DNA from: Oscillospiraceae bacterium
GTDB taxonomy: Bacteria > Bacillota > Clostridia > Oscillospirales > Oscillospiraceae
NCBI GenBank assembly: GCA_910575265.1
Contig: CAJTEA010000008.1
Location: forward strand, 1 to 64,000
Length of the DNA stretch: 64,000 bases
Direction: 5' to 3'
The notes under the pieces were generated by a model. It was not told where the DNA came from. It saw only the letters and a list, made by a program, of their open reading frames with translations, and ran no database searches. Positions 25,618-34,185 of the stretch are shown here, in pieces; position 1 is the stretch's first letter, and each line of letters starts with the position of its first letter. The translations under genes were made by a program, and so were the position numbers.

Positions 25618-26991
25618 TCAAATCGGGCCCGGGCCTGTCAAAGCTTCTCCGGCCAGATAGATGTCCCCCGCCCCCACGGTGAGGATCAGGTCGCCTGGCT
25701 GGGCCAGTTCCGCGAGACGGGCGGCCGCCTGCTCCGGCGTGGCACAGCAGACCGCTCCCGGGACGCGCTCCGCCAGGGCCTGGGAGGATACCCCCAGGGT
25801 GTCGGTCTCCCGGGCGGCGTAGATATCCGCCAGCACCACCAGGTCAGCCAGCTTCAGCACCTGGACGAAGTCGTCGAAAAAGGCGGCGGTGCGGGAGTAG
25901 GTATGGGGCTGAAAGGCGCACACCACCCGGTTGTAGCCCAGGCCCTTGGCCATGGTGAGCAGGGCCCGCAGCTCGTCGGGATGGTGGGCGTAGTCGTCAT
26001 AGACGGCCGCGCCGTGATACTCACCTTTTTTCTCAAAGCGCCGGCCCGCCCCGGTGAAGGAGGCGAGGCCCTCCTCCACCGCTTTGCCCGGCACCCCCAG
26101 CACATAGGCGGCGGAGGCGGCGGCCAGGGCGTTGGAGACATTGTGCCGCCCGTGGACCTGGAGCTTCACATGGGTGTAGAGCTGGCTATGGACCAGAATA
26201 TCGAATTCAGGCCCGTCCGCTGCCTCCTGGAGGTTAGCGGCGGTGCACTCCGCTTCCTCCTCCAGGCCGAAGGTAAAGGCGTCCAGGCCATAGGCTACGC
26301 TCCGGGCCCCGGCGTTGTCCGCGTTGACGATCACACTGCCGTTGGAGGGCACCAGCTCCGCGAAGCGCCGGAAGGAGCGTTTGATGTCGTCCAGGTCCTG
26401 GAAGAAGTCCAGATGGTCCTCCTCCACGTTGAGGATGACAGCCACCGTGGGGGCGAAGGACAGGAAGGAGTTGCAGTATTCGCAGGACTCGGCAATGATG
26501 GTGTCCCCGCGCCCCACCCGGTGGCCCGCGCCTAAGATGGGCAGAGTCCCCCCGAGCATGACAGAGGGGTCCCGTCCGGCGGCCAGAAAGATGTGGGCGC
26601 ACATGGATGTCGTGGTGGTCTTGCCGTGGGTGCCCGCCACGCACAGGGCGTTTTTATAGTGACGCATGATGGCGCCCCATGCCTCGGCCCGTTCAAAGAC
26701 GGGGATACCCGCCGACAGGGCGGCGGCGATTTCCGGGTTGTCGTTGTGGACGGCGGCGGTACGGATGACGCACCCCGCCCCCTCCACGCTCTGGGGCAGG
26801 TGGCCGATGATCACCGGGATGCCCAGAGACCGGAGATGGGCCACCGTCTCGCTCTCCTTCATGTCGGAGCCGGTGATGTCCACACCTTTTCCCTTCAGCA
26901 CCTCCGCCAACGGGGCCATGGATACGCCTCCGATGCCCACCAGATGGGCGTGCGCGCCTGGCTTGATATAAGCTTCTATGTTTCGATCCAT
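25618..26991 (-). CDS. murC: UDP-N-acetylmuramate--L-alanine ligase
   Basis: 457 residues from ATG 26991 (TGAGGTG upstream). It adds L-alanine to UDP-MurNAc in peptidoglycan synthesis. Seen: HLVGIGGVSMAPLAEVL, ATP loop CVAGTHGKTTTTSM, ESCEYCNSFL, NVEEDHLDFF, GRHNVSNALAA and DDYAHHPDE. MurC normally lies in the dcw cluster; here it stands apart from other mur genes, next to rsmI on the same strand. Confidence 0.95.
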   Translation of the reverse strand: MDRNIEAYIKPGAHAHLVGIGGVSMAPLAEVLKGKGVDITGSDMKESETVAHLRSLGIPVIIGHLPQSVEGAGCVIRTAAVHNDNPEIAAALSAGIPVFERAEAWGAIMRHYKNALCVAGTHGKTTTTSMCAHIFLAAGRDPSVMLGGTLPILGAGHRVGRGDTIIAESCEYCNSFLSFAPTVAVILNVEEDHLDFFQDLDDIKRSFRRFAELVPSNGSVIVNADNAGARSVAYGLDAFTFGLEEEAECTAANLQEAADGPEFDILVHSQLYTHVKLQVHGRHNVSNALAAASAAYVLGVPGKAVEEGLASFTGAGRRFEKKGEYHGAAVYDDYAHHPDELRALLTMAKGLGYNRVVCAFQPHTYSRTAAFFDDFVQVLKLADLVVLADIYAARETDTLGVSSQALAERVPGAVCCATPEQAAARLAELAQPGDLILTVGAGDIYLAGEALTGPGPI

Positions 26992-27060
26992 ATTGCGGCA
27001 CCTCATTTTTATGGTTTCTCTTTCTATTCTATCCATTTTCAGGAAAAAGGGTGCGTTTTT

Positions 27061-27900
27061 TTAAAAATCTGATTTCCCAATGGCCCGGTCATAGAGCTGG
27101 TTCCGGGACAGTCCCAGCTCCCTGGCCGCCCGCTTCACCGCGTCCCGGAGGGACAGCCCCTCCTTGCGAAGCTTGTCCGCCAGAAGCAGACCGTCCTCCA
27201 GGGTGGCCTCCGCCTCCTCCACAGGCTCGGCGCCCCGGATTACCAGGACAAATTCCCCCCTGGGGGTGTTCTCCTGATACCAGGCGGCGGCCTCGCCCAA
27301 GGTGGCGCGCCGGACCTCCTCGTGGAGCTTGGTCAGTTCCCGGCACAGGGAAACAGGCCGGTCGGGGCCGAATACCTCCGCCATGTCCCGGAGGGTGGCG
27401 GTCAGCTTGTGGGGAGCCTCGTAAAAAATCATGGTTCGGGTCTCGCCCCGAAGGGATTCCAGATGGGCCTTGCGGTTCTTTTTGTTCATGGCCAGAAAGC
27501 CCTCGAAGGTGAACCGCCCGGTGGGCTGTCCGGATACGGCCAGAGCGGTCACCAAAGCGCAGGGACCGGGGATGGCGCGGACAGGGATGCCCTCCCGGAC
27601 GCACCAGGCCACCAGCTCCTCCCCGGGGTCGGAGACAGCGGGGGTGCCCGCGTCGGTGACCAGGGCGCAGCTCTCCCCGTCCAACAGCCGGCGGATCACC
27701 GTCTGCCCGCCAGTGTCTGTGTTGTGGCGGTGGTAGGTCACCATGGGCTTTTTCAGTCCCAGGTGGTTGAGCAGCTTTACCGTCACCCTTGTGTCCTCGG
27801 CGGCCAGAAAATCCGCCTGGGCCAAAGTATCCGCCATACACTTGGAGATATCCCCCAAATTGCCGATAGGGGTGGGGACCAGATAGAGCGTTCCGGCCAT
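27061..27900 (-). CDS. rsmI: 16S rRNA (cytidine1402-2'-O)-methyltransferase
   Basis: 279 residues. SAM-dependent methylation of C1402 in the decoding centre. Seen: LYLVPTPIGNLGDIS, AAEDTRVTVKLLNH, the SAM-binding VTDAGTPAVSDPGEEL, PVRAIPGPCALVTAL and FYEAPHKLTATL. GGAGAGG precedes ATG 27900. It is divergent from the tRNA methyltransferase gene, a frequent neighbour of rsmI in Firmicutes but usually co-directional. Confidence 0.95.
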   Translation of the reverse strand: MAGTLYLVPTPIGNLGDISKCMADTLAQADFLAAEDTRVTVKLLNHLGLKKPMVTYHRHNTDTGGQTVIRRLLDGESCALVTDAGTPAVSDPGEELVAWCVREGIPVRAIPGPCALVTALAVSGQPTGRFTFEGFLAMNKKNRKAHLESLRGETRTMIFYEAPHKLTATLRDMAEVFGPDRPVSLCRELTKLHEEVRRATLGEAAAWYQENTPRGEFVLVIRGAEPVEEAEATLEDGLLLADKLRKEGLSLRDAVKRAARELGLSRNQLYDRAIGKSDF

Positions 27901-27997
27901 CGTCTCACCTCTCCTTATTTATTCCCAGAATATTATAGCACAGTTGAGAAAAATGTGGTATCCTTTTCTTAAAATCTCTTGAAGGGAGGGCTTCCCT

Positions 27998-28618
27998 ATG
28001 GTCAAACAGGAGCGGCTTGGCCCTTACACGCTGTCCTGGCCGGAGGGGGTGTTCCCCCTGGGGGGCGACGCGCTGGCGTTGGGGGAATTCTGCACGGTAA
28101 AGCCCGGGTGGCGCGTGTGTGACCTGGGGACGGGGAGCGGGGCGCTGCTTCTGCTGCTGGCCCGGCGGGGGGAGAGGCTGTCCCTCACCGGGGTGGAGAT
28201 GGATCTCCTGTCCGCCCGAACCGCCCGGGAAAATCTCAGCGCCAACGGACTGGAGGGGGAGGTGCTCCGCGGCGACCTGCGCGCCGCGCCTCTGCCGGGC
28301 GGGAGCTTTGATCTGGTGGTGTCCAATCCACCCTACTTTCCCCTGGGGAGTGGAGCAAGCGGCGGACCCGCCCGGAGCGAGGAATTCTGTACGCTGGAGG
28401 AGCTGTGCGCCGCGGCCGGAAGGCTGGTGAAAAACGGAGGCCGCTTTGCCCTGTGCCACCGGCCGGAGCGGCTGGCCGACGTGATCTGTTCCCTTCGGGC
28501 CCACCGCTTGGAGCCCAAGCGCCTCAGGCTGGTATCCCACGGGCCGGGACATCCCCCGTCCCTTCTTTTGGTTGAGGCGGCGCGCCAGGGAAAACCGGGG
28601 CTGAGCATCGAAGGTTAA
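27998..28618 (+). CDS. trmN6: tRNA1(Val) N6-adenine methyltransferase-like protein
   Basis: 206 residues. Class I SAM methyltransferase: motif I VCDLGTGSGALLLLLA (about 40-55), VEMDLLSARTA, and the adenine-binding catalytic motif VVSNPPYFPLG (about 105-115), which marks N6-adenine or N5-glutamine methylation. The N-terminal PYTLSWPEGVFPLGGDALALG is typical of the YfiC/TrmN6 group. It is slightly short (about 245 expected). GAAGGGAGG precedes the start. Terminator at 28623. Confidence 0.8.
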   Translation: MVKQERLGPYTLSWPEGVFPLGGDALALGEFCTVKPGWRVCDLGTGSGALLLLLARRGERLSLTGVEMDLLSARTARENLSANGLEGEVLRGDLRAAPLPGGSFDLVVSNPPYFPLGSGASGGPARSEEFCTLEELCAAAGRLVKNGGRFALCHRPERLADVICSLRAHRLEPKRLRLVSHGPGHPPSLLLVEAARQGKPGLSIEG

Positions 28619-28622
28619 GCAA

Positions 28623-28654
28623 AAGCGGCTGGGCGCTCAAAGGCCCAGCCGCTT
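28623..28654 (+). terminator. Terminator of the methyltransferase gene
   Basis: AAGCGGCTGGGC pairs perfectly with GCCCAGCCGCTT across an 8-nt loop; the following TCTTC is weak. Convergent with the DUF1349 gene. Confidence 0.8.
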
Positions 28655-28675
28655 CTTCTAATTCTTCCGGTATAC

Positions 28676-29293
28676 TTACGCCTCGTCTGGCTTCTGGCCG
28701 TCGTGGGCCTTCCACGCGCATTCCGTGATCCTCATATCGGTAAACTCCGCGGTAAAGGAGGACTCCTCGGGACTGCATGCGTAGACACCAAACCGGATCC
28801 TTCCGCCGCCCTTCGCCATGTGGCATATCCGCATTTGCCGAAAGGTCTCGCCGTCAGGAGAGCACTCGATACAGTAGTCGTCCTCTCTGCGGCTGAAACG
28901 GTACCACATCACGGTTATGTCCGCTGGAATTGCGGTCGTCGCCCAGTCGGAGTAACCGCCGTTGGTCACTACGGAGCCCAGGTGCTGAAACTGTTCGTTT
29001 TCAAACTCAACGGCCCCCTTGATCCAGTTTTCGCTGTCCAGATACATGATTACGCCGCACTGGTCAAAGCGGTGATGGCTTTGGGCAAAATCTGTTCTGA
29101 CGGTAAAGGAAAAGTATTTTTCGTCCGTCTCCATTTGCAGAACAGGGGCGTTGTCGTTGCGGAAATGATAGTAGGTCCTTTGCCAGAGGTCTGTATGGGG
29201 CGCTGTGGTAATTTCAACTTTTCCGCCGTCAATTTTATATTGTGTGGGTTCTCGCGTCCATTTGAACGCGCCTATGTCAAATTCCATGGGCAT
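28676..29293 (-). CDS. DUF1349 concanavalin-A-like protein
   Basis: 205 residues from ATG 29293, which has AGAGGTG five bases upstream and starts just after the obgE stop. The whole protein is a DUF1349-type beta-sandwich (FDIGAFKWTREP, TDLWQRTYYHFRND, GVIMYLDSENWIKGAVE, VMWYRFSRREDDYCIECS). These small cytoplasmic proteins resemble the yeast Ree1 enolase regulator and lectin-like folds; the biochemical role is unknown. It is likely co-transcribed after obgE. Confidence 0.85.
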   Translation of the reverse strand: MPMEFDIGAFKWTREPTQYKIDGGKVEITTAPHTDLWQRTYYHFRNDNAPVLQMETDEKYFSFTVRTDFAQSHHRFDQCGVIMYLDSENWIKGAVEFENEQFQHLGSVVTNGGYSDWATTAIPADITVMWYRFSRREDDYCIECSPDGETFRQMRICHMAKGGGRIRFGVYACSPEESSFTAEFTDMRITECAWKAHDGQKPDEA

Positions 29294-29297
29294 AATG

Positions 29298-30578
29298 TCA
29301 CCTCTGATATTCAAATTCCAAGTCGTACAGAGACACGATATCCCCGTCCTTGATGCCCATAGCCTCCAGTTTGTCGAACAGACCGGACTGGCGAAGCTTC
29401 TGATCGAACCAGTTCCTCGACTCGTAGTCACCAAAATTGACGTTGGCGATGAGCCGCTGGAGCCAAGGGGCGTCGATGACCCAGGTGCCGTCGAACTCCT
29501 GGATGTCCACCTCGCCGTCAGTGTCCACCTCGGGGGGACGCTCCACGTAGGTTGGCTCATACACCGCCACGGGGGGCAGCTGGGCCAACTCCTGGGCGGT
29601 TTTCCACACTAACTCCCGGGTGCCCTGGTGGGCGGCGGCGGAAAGCTCAAACAGCTCCAGCCCCAGGCCCTCCACATGGGCGCGGAGCTTGTCCAGCAGG
29701 GCGGTGTTCTCCATGATATCCACCTTGTTGGCCGCCACAATCATCTTCCGGGCGGCCAGCTCGGGGGAGTATTGGGCCAGCTCGGTGTTGATGGCCTCAA
29801 AGTCGGCCACCGGGTCCCGGCCCTCCGAGCCGGACACGTCCACCACATGGATGAGCAGCCGGCAACGGTCGATGTGCCGCAGGAAGTCGTGGCCCAGGCC
29901 GGCGCCGTCGGCGGCGCCCTCGATGATGCCGGGGATGTCCGCCATAACAAAGGATACGCCCTCCTCCACATAGACCACTCCCAGGTTGGGGAAGAGGGTG
30001 GTGAAGTGGTAGTTGGCGATTTTGGGCTGGGCCCGGCTGACCACGCTGAGCAGGGTGGATTTTCCCACATTGGGGAAGCCCACCAGACCCACGTCGGCCA
30101 GCAGCTTCAGCTCCAGCACCACATCCCGGTTCTGGCCGGGCAGGCCGGCCTTGGCGAACCGGGGCACCTGGCGGGTGGGGGTGGCGAAGTGCTGGTTGCC
30201 CCAGCCGCCCCGTCCCCCCCGGCACAGGACAAACCGGTCGGTCTGGGACATGTCCTGGATAATCTCCTGGGTCTCGGCGTCCCGGATGATGGTGCCCCGG
30301 GGGACCCGGATGACCAGAGGCTCTCCGTCTTTCCCGGTGCACCGCTTGCCCGCGCCGTCAGCCCCGTTGCCCGCCACGTATTTGCGCTTGTAGCGGAAGT
30401 CCATCAGGGTGGACATGTGGTCGTTGACCTCCACCACAATGTCACCCCCCCGGCCACCGTCGCCCCCGTCGGGGCCGCCGTTGGCCACGTACTTTTCCCG
30501 GTGGAAGGACACCACACCGTTGCCCCCGTTGCCGGAGCGGACGGTGATTTTCGCCGTATCTACAAAGGGTGCTGCCAT
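29298..30578 (-). CDS. obgE: GTPase Obg
   Basis: 426 residues. Glycine-rich Obg fold (about 1-158: VRSGNGGNGVVSFHREKY, GPDGGDGGRGGD), G domain (about 159-330: GFPNVGKSTLLSVV, DIPGII, NKVD) and a C-terminal OCT domain (about 350-426) found in Firmicutes. Obg acts in 50S ribosome assembly, stress response and entry to sporulation. It is often near rplU-rpmA, as here, although four unrelated small genes sit between them. Confidence 0.96.
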   Translation of the reverse strand: MAAPFVDTAKITVRSGNGGNGVVSFHREKYVANGGPDGGDGGRGGDIVVEVNDHMSTLMDFRYKRKYVAGNGADGAGKRCTGKDGEPLVIRVPRGTIIRDAETQEIIQDMSQTDRFVLCRGGRGGWGNQHFATPTRQVPRFAKAGLPGQNRDVVLELKLLADVGLVGFPNVGKSTLLSVVSRAQPKIANYHFTTLFPNLGVVYVEEGVSFVMADIPGIIEGAADGAGLGHDFLRHIDRCRLLIHVVDVSGSEGRDPVADFEAINTELAQYSPELAARKMIVAANKVDIMENTALLDKLRAHVEGLGLELFELSAAAHQGTRELVWKTAQELAQLPPVAVYEPTYVERPPEVDTDGEVDIQEFDGTWVIDAPWLQRLIANVNFGDYESRNWFDQKLRQSGLFDKLEAMGIKDGDIVSLYDLEFEYQR

Positions 30579-30627
30579 TTGGGCACCTCCTTCTGCTCAA
30601 AAGCTGTCTTTTCCGTTTTCGGAATTT

Positions 30628-30942
30628 TTATCGACTTGTATCTGCTGACAAAAGCATCACATTCCACTGATACACGTCGCACCGGTAATAGCCTCTTTGT
30701 ATAATCGGATCGTCATTTGCAATTTTCTGAGCCTCCTTCAGGTCTTTCGCTTCAAAAAGCACCATTGCCCCATCCATGGTTCCCATTTCCATATTGCCAA
30801 ATACACCCGCTGCAAGGTAACGCTCCTTCGCAACCTTTTGCAGATATGCCATGGAATCCATGGCATCCTGCTCTGTCTCCTGTTTGTCTCCGATTTTGTA
30901 ATCAATCCTTGCGAAAAGCACACTGCCCTCTTTTAAGTTCAT
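30628..30942 (-). CDS. YciI-like dimeric alpha-beta barrel protein
   Basis: 104 residues with AGGAG before ATG 30942. The layout FARIDYK, then a helix with Ala/Leu repeats, then MDGAMVLFEAKDLKEAQKIANDDPIIQRGYY matches YCII-like proteins: ferredoxin-like fold with the conserved DPxxxxGYY end. Function is unknown in general; some members handle reactive or chlorinated compounds. A second YciI-like gene follows upstream, 15 nt away. Confidence 0.75.
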   Translation of the reverse strand: MNLKEGSVLFARIDYKIGDKQETEQDAMDSMAYLQKVAKERYLAAGVFGNMEMGTMDGAMVLFEAKDLKEAQKIANDDPIIQRGYYRCDVYQWNVMLLSADTSR

Positions 30943-30957
30943 AGCGGTCTCCTTTCT

Positions 30958-31257
30958 TTACAACAGATAGTTATTTTCTTTATATGCTGGCTGCAAAGCC
31001 TTCAGCTTGTAGGTGGCGAAGCCCTCTGCAACCAGGGGCTCCTGTTTGCACAGCGCCTCCGCTGCCTCAAGGCTCTCCGCTTTGAGGATATACATGCCGG
31101 CCACGCCGGGGTAGCCTTTGAACACGCCGGCAAGCTCAATGTGTCCAGCCTCGTCCAGGGCTTTCAGGTTAGCAACATGCCGCTCCACGGCGGCTTTTGT
31201 CAGCCGGTTATAAGTTTTAGTCTTCTCGATGAACATCACATACAGCCAGTTTTCCAT
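30958..31257 (-). CDS. YciI family protein
   Basis: 99 residues: ERHVANLKALDEAGHIELAGVF, GMYILKAESLEAAEALCKQEPLVAEGFATY. This is the classical YciI pattern with the conserved histidine (about position 27) and the EPxxxxGF C-terminal strand. Paired with another YciI-like gene on one side and a flavodoxin on the other, so it may act in a small redox or detoxification operon (context only). Confidence 0.8.
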   Translation of the reverse strand: MENWLYVMFIEKTKTYNRLTKAAVERHVANLKALDEAGHIELAGVFKGYPGVAGMYILKAESLEAAEALCKQEPLVAEGFATYKLKALQPAYKENNYLL

Positions 31258-31271
31258 GTATTATTCCCCTC

Positions 31272-31706
31272 TCATCGCAGCCCGTCAAAAAAGTCACAGG
31301 CGTTTTTCAGGTCGGTTTCATTGGGGCGGCCCTTGCAGATGCCGCCCACCAGCTTAAAGGGGCCAAAGGTGTCGTAGCCCTTGCAGCCAAAATATCCCAC
31401 AACTTGGGCCCCCTTGGCATTGACCGCCTCTTCGATGGCCTTGATGTTGTTTCTGCCGCCGTAGGTAGACAGGAAAAACACTTTTTTTCCGGTGGGCAGG
31501 TTGTTTTGCGCAAAATCCAGCACACTCTGGTGAAATTTCCCATAGTAGATGCCGGAGGCAAAGCCAATGAGCTCATAGCCGCTCAGATCGGTGGACTTTA
31601 CGGCAAGAGCGTCAATGAGAGCAACGTCCCGGCCCTGGGCGACGGCCTCCACCAGCTTTTTGGTGTTTCCGTGGTGGTTGGAATAGTAGACGATAGCTGT
31701 TTTCAT
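31272..31706 (-). CDS. Flavodoxin-family protein
   Basis: 144 residues. FMN phosphate loop AIVYYSNHHGNTKKLVE (about 4-20) and LSTYGGRNN in the isoalloxazine loop region identify a flavodoxin; the C-terminus GICKGRPNETDLKNACDFFD is typical of clostridial flavodoxin-like proteins. A low-potential one-electron carrier or FMN enzyme. Its start overlaps the stop of the acetyltransferase gene by 4 nt (ATGA). Confidence 0.88.
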   Translation of the reverse strand: MKTAIVYYSNHHGNTKKLVEAVAQGRDVALIDALAVKSTDLSGYELIGFASGIYYGKFHQSVLDFAQNNLPTGKKVFFLSTYGGRNNIKAIEEAVNAKGAQVVGYFGCKGYDTFGPFKLVGGICKGRPNETDLKNACDFFDGLR

Positions 31707-32314
31707 AGCTCGCGGTCCTCGATTCTCCGGTCCTTAAAATAGTATTTCCGGTCATGGTCGTTTATCTCCCGCAGGATCCGGCAGGGGTTGCCCACGGCTA
31801 CCACGTTGTCCGGCAGGTCATGGGTGACCACGCTGCCCGCGCCCACCACCACATTGTCGCCGATGGTTACGCCGGGGACCACCACCACATTGGCGCCCAG
31901 CCAGCAGTTGCGGCCGACTCGAATGGGGGCGTTGTACTGATACAGCTGTTCCCGCAGCTCGGGGCAGATGGGGTGGCCCGCCGTGGCCAGGACGCAGTTG
32001 GGGCCGAACTGGGTGTAGTCGCCCACGTAAATGTGGGTGTCGTCCACCAGGGTCAGGTTGAAATTGGCGTAGATGTTGTTCCCAAAGTGGACGTGCTGCC
32101 CACCGAAGTTGGCGTGGAAGGGGGTCTCGATGTAGCAACCCTCCCCGATTTCGGCGAACATCTCCTGAAGGAGCGCGGCTTTCCGCTCCAGGTCGGAGGG
32201 TTTGACCTGATTGTATTCAAACAGCCGGTCCAGGCATTGCAGTTGCTCCCGCTGAAGCGTCTCGTCCCCGGGAAGGTAGAGCATTCCGCTGTGCTGCTTT
32301 TCGCGAATATCCAC
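31703..32314 (-). CDS. Maltose/galactoside O-acetyltransferase family protein
   Basis: 203 residues. N-terminal Mac domain (GMLYLPGDETLQREQLQCLDRLFEYN), then left-handed beta helix repeats (VHFGNNIYANFNLTLVDD, NCWLGANVVVVPGVTIGDN, VVVGAGSVVTHDLPDN) with the catalytic His in ATAGHPI. It acetylates a sugar hydroxyl with acetyl-CoA. First gene of a short leftward group with the flavodoxin and YciI-like genes; AGGAGG upstream of the start. Confidence 0.92.
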   Translation of the reverse strand: MDIREKQHSGMLYLPGDETLQREQLQCLDRLFEYNQVKPSDLERKAALLQEMFAEIGEGCYIETPFHANFGGQHVHFGNNIYANFNLTLVDDTHIYVGDYTQFGPNCVLATAGHPICPELREQLYQYNAPIRVGRNCWLGANVVVVPGVTIGDNVVVGAGSVVTHDLPDNVVAVGNPCRILREINDHDRKYYFKDRRIEDREL

Positions 32315-32334
32315 AAAAAGACCTCCTTCTTACG

Positions 32335-32366
32335 AAAAAGCCGCAAACGGTTCCGTTTGCGGCTTT
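32335..32366 (-). terminator. Terminator of the rplU-prp-rpmA operon
   Basis: AAAGCCGCAAACGG pairs with CCGTTTGCGGCTTTTT on the minus strand with a 2-nt loop centre and a T-run. Sits right after rpmA. Confidence 0.85.
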
Positions 32367-32374
32367 TGATCTGA

Positions 32375-32665
32375 TTACTCCGCGGCGGCCTCTTCCACGA
32401 TGGAGACCTGCTTGCGGTCCTTGCCCAGGCGCTCGAACTTCACACGACCGGATTTCATAGCGAACAGGGTGTCGTCGCTGCCCTTGCCCACGTTGACGCC
32501 AGGGTGGATATGGGTGCCCCGCTGGCGGACCAGGATGTTGCCGGCCAGCACAAACTGACCGTCGCCCCGCTTCACGCCCAGCCGCTTGGCCTTGGAATCA
32601 CGGCCGTTGCGGGTGGAGCCCACGCCCTTTTTATGGGCGAAAAACTGTAAACCGATATTCAGCAT
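32375..32665 (-). CDS. rpmA: 50S ribosomal protein L27 with cleavable N-extension
   Basis: 96 residues. The first nine, MLNIGLQFF, precede the mature [15 protein letters not shown]. This extension is the Firmicutes type removed by the Prp protease, whose gene lies immediately upstream. L27 contacts the peptidyl-transferase centre and its mature N-terminus is needed for function. Confidence 0.97.
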   Translation of the reverse strand: MLNIGLQFFAHKKGVGSTRNGRDSKAKRLGVKRGDGQFVLAGNILVRQRGTHIHPGVNVGKGSDDTLFAMKSGRVKFERLGKDRKQVSIVEEAAAE

Positions 32666-32668
32666 CTC

Positions 32669-32998
32669 TTACACCTCCATGACGGTAATATTTTCAGGGT
32701 ACTCCTCAGCCAGCTGGACGCAGTGGACCATGAGGGCGGCCAGCAGAGCCTGACAGGTGCTCTCATTGGTCTGACCCAGAGCGCTGGGGAGCTTGAGGGA
32801 GAGAAACGCGTCCTTGTCCCGCGCCTTCACCGAAGCCTCCAGCCCCAGCACGTCGTTAACGGCGCACTCGGTAAGGCGGACGGCGCTGGTCAGGGCGGCG
32901 CAGACGATGTCCTCCCCCTGAGGGGCGTAGCCGCTGTGGCCCTTCATCTCGAAGCCCACGATCCGGCTGCCCTCAGAATGAAATGTGACGGTGGTCAT
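32669..32998 (-). CDS. prp: Ribosomal-processing cysteine protease Prp
   Basis: 109 residues from ATG 32998, overlapping the rplU stop. Active-site His in MKGHSGYAPQGEDIVCAA and Cys in the same motif (IVCAALTS) match the Prp (YsxB) family, which cuts the N-terminal extension off L27. Position between rplU and rpmA is the standard Firmicutes order. Confidence 0.93.
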   Translation of the reverse strand: MTTVTFHSEGSRIVGFEMKGHSGYAPQGEDIVCAALTSAVRLTECAVNDVLGLEASVKARDKDAFLSLKLPSALGQTNESTCQALLAALMVHCVQLAEEYPENITVMEV

Positions 32999-33309
32999 CA
33001 GGCCTTGATGGCGCCGATCTGAACCTTGGTGTAAGGCTGACGGTGGCCCTGGCGCTTGCGGTAACCCTTCTTGGGGGTGTACTTGAAGATACGGATCTTC
33101 TTGCCCTTTCCGTTCTTGACCACGGTGGCGGCCACGGAAGCGCCCTCCACAGTGGGAGCGCCGAAGGTAGCCTTGTCGCCATCCAGCACAGCCAGAACCT
33201 GGTCGAAGGTGATGGCGGCGCCGGCCTCGGCCTCCAGCTTTTCGATGAACAGAGTGTCGCCCTCCGCCACCTTGTACTGCTTGCCGCCGGTTACGATGAT
33301 TGCCTGCAT
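32998..33309 (-). CDS. rplU: 50S ribosomal protein L21
   Basis: 103 residues from ATG 33309 (AAGGAG nine bases upstream; the upstream TTG is not needed). Typical L21: [39 protein letters not shown]. Preceded by a structured leader and a strong promoter, followed by coupled prp. Confidence 0.96.
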   Translation of the reverse strand: MQAIIVTGGKQYKVAEGDTLFIEKLEAEAGAAITFDQVLAVLDGDKATFGAPTVEGASVAATVVKNGKGKKIRIFKYTPKKGYRKRQGHRQPYTKVQIGAIKA

Positions 33310-33389
33310 AGTATTCAACTCCTTTATTACGGGCTCGCTCTCCCAGGCGGGGTCGTCCCACTTGCGGACCTGTTCAATGCGGCCCTAAC
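33310..33389 (-). ncRNA. Ribosomal protein L21 leader
   Basis: The 5' UTR of rplU on the minus strand contains the stretch CCGCAAGTGGGACGACCCCG close to the start codon, with complementary GTGGGA / CCCGCC pieces; this resembles the L21 leader known in Firmicutes, where L21 is thought to repress its own operon. Recognised by eye from the consensus, not by covariance search. Confidence 0.7.
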
Positions 33390-33418
33390 AGTTTAACAGC
33401 GGCTTCTCCCTTTGTCAA
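33390..33418 (-). promoter_or_regulatory. Sigma-A promoter of rplU-prp-rpmA
   Basis: On the minus strand TTGACA, 17-bp spacer, TAAACT: consensus -35 and near-consensus -10. Confidence 0.85.
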
Positions 33419-33445
33419 GAGCCAATTCTGGATTTTTTGACATTT

Positions 33446-34063
33446 TTAATAGCGCCGCACCACGGCCACCACTTTTCCGATGATCTCCGCGCGGGTGCCG
33501 TCGATGGGGTCATACTCCGGGTTCTCGGGCAGCAGCCAGACCTGTCCGTCTCGGCGCTGGTAGGTCTTGACGGTAGCCTCGTCCTCGAACAGGGCCACCA
33601 CGATCTCGCCGTTGCGGACCTCCCGCTGGCGGTGGACCACCACCAGGTCGCCGGGGAGGATGCCGGCGTTCAGCATGGATTCCCCTCGCACTTTCAGGGC
33701 GAAGTGCTCACCGGACAGGCCCTGTGTGTCGAAGGTGAGGTAGTCCTCGATGCACTCCTGGGCCAGGATGGGAGAGCCGGCGGCCACATTGCCCACCACA
33801 GGCACCCGGTTGGCGTGAGGGTCCGTCTCCTCGGCTACCGGGGTGTGGGTGACGCCGGGCAGAGAGATGGCCCGGGTCTTTCCCTCCGCCTTGACAATCA
33901 CGCCGGCCTCCTCCAGTCCCTTCATGTGGAAATGAACGGTAGAGGGGGACTTCAGACCCACCGCGGCGCAGATCTCCCGTACAGAGGGGGGATAGCCGTG
34001 CTCTCCGGTGAAGGACAGAATGTAGTCATATATCTCCTGCTGCTTTTTTGTCAGCTTGGCCAT
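33446..34063 (-). CDS. lexA: LexA SOS repressor
   Basis: 205 residues. N-terminal winged helix (about 1-65: KQQEIYDYILSFTGEHGYPPSVREI, STVHFHMKGLEEAG). Self-cleavage site Ala95-Gly96 in NVAAGSPI, catalytic Ser129 (RGESM) and Lys166 (ATVKTY). It represses DNA-damage genes until RecA triggers autocleavage. Its own promoter carries SOS-box-like sites, so it is autoregulated. Confidence 0.96.
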   Translation of the reverse strand: MAKLTKKQQEIYDYILSFTGEHGYPPSVREICAAVGLKSPSTVHFHMKGLEEAGVIVKAEGKTRAISLPGVTHTPVAEETDPHANRVPVVGNVAAGSPILAQECIEDYLTFDTQGLSGEHFALKVRGESMLNAGILPGDLVVVHRQREVRNGEIVVALFEDEATVKTYQRRDGQVWLLPENPEYDPIDGTRAEIIGKVVAVVRRY

Positions 34064-34127
34064 GGGAACGGCTCCTTTCAGCGGGCACAGGGCCCGAATC
34101 GACGGTTGCTTCTTTTATTTCAGCCGC

Positions 34128-34156
34128 ATTATATCACAAAGTATCCCTTCTGTCAA
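34128..34156 (-). promoter_or_regulatory. Sigma-A promoter of lexA
   Basis: On the minus strand TTGACA, 17-bp spacer, TATAAT: both boxes are perfect consensus. The -35 overlaps an SOS box. Confidence 0.9.
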
Positions 34157-34167
34157 ACGAATGTTCC
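34154..34167. promoter_or_regulatory. SOS box 1 (LexA operator)
   Basis: CAAACGAATGTTCC agrees with the Firmicutes consensus CGAACRNRYGTTYC at 13 of 14 positions and overlaps the lexA -35 box, so LexA binding would block polymerase. Confidence 0.8.
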
Positions 34168-34185
34168 ACGATTGGAAACCGTTTT

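Noticed and set aside
29294-29560. N-terminal extension of the DUF1349 gene into obgE
   Set aside because: The extra residues are an out-of-frame reading of obgE; ATG 29293 has its own ribosome site.
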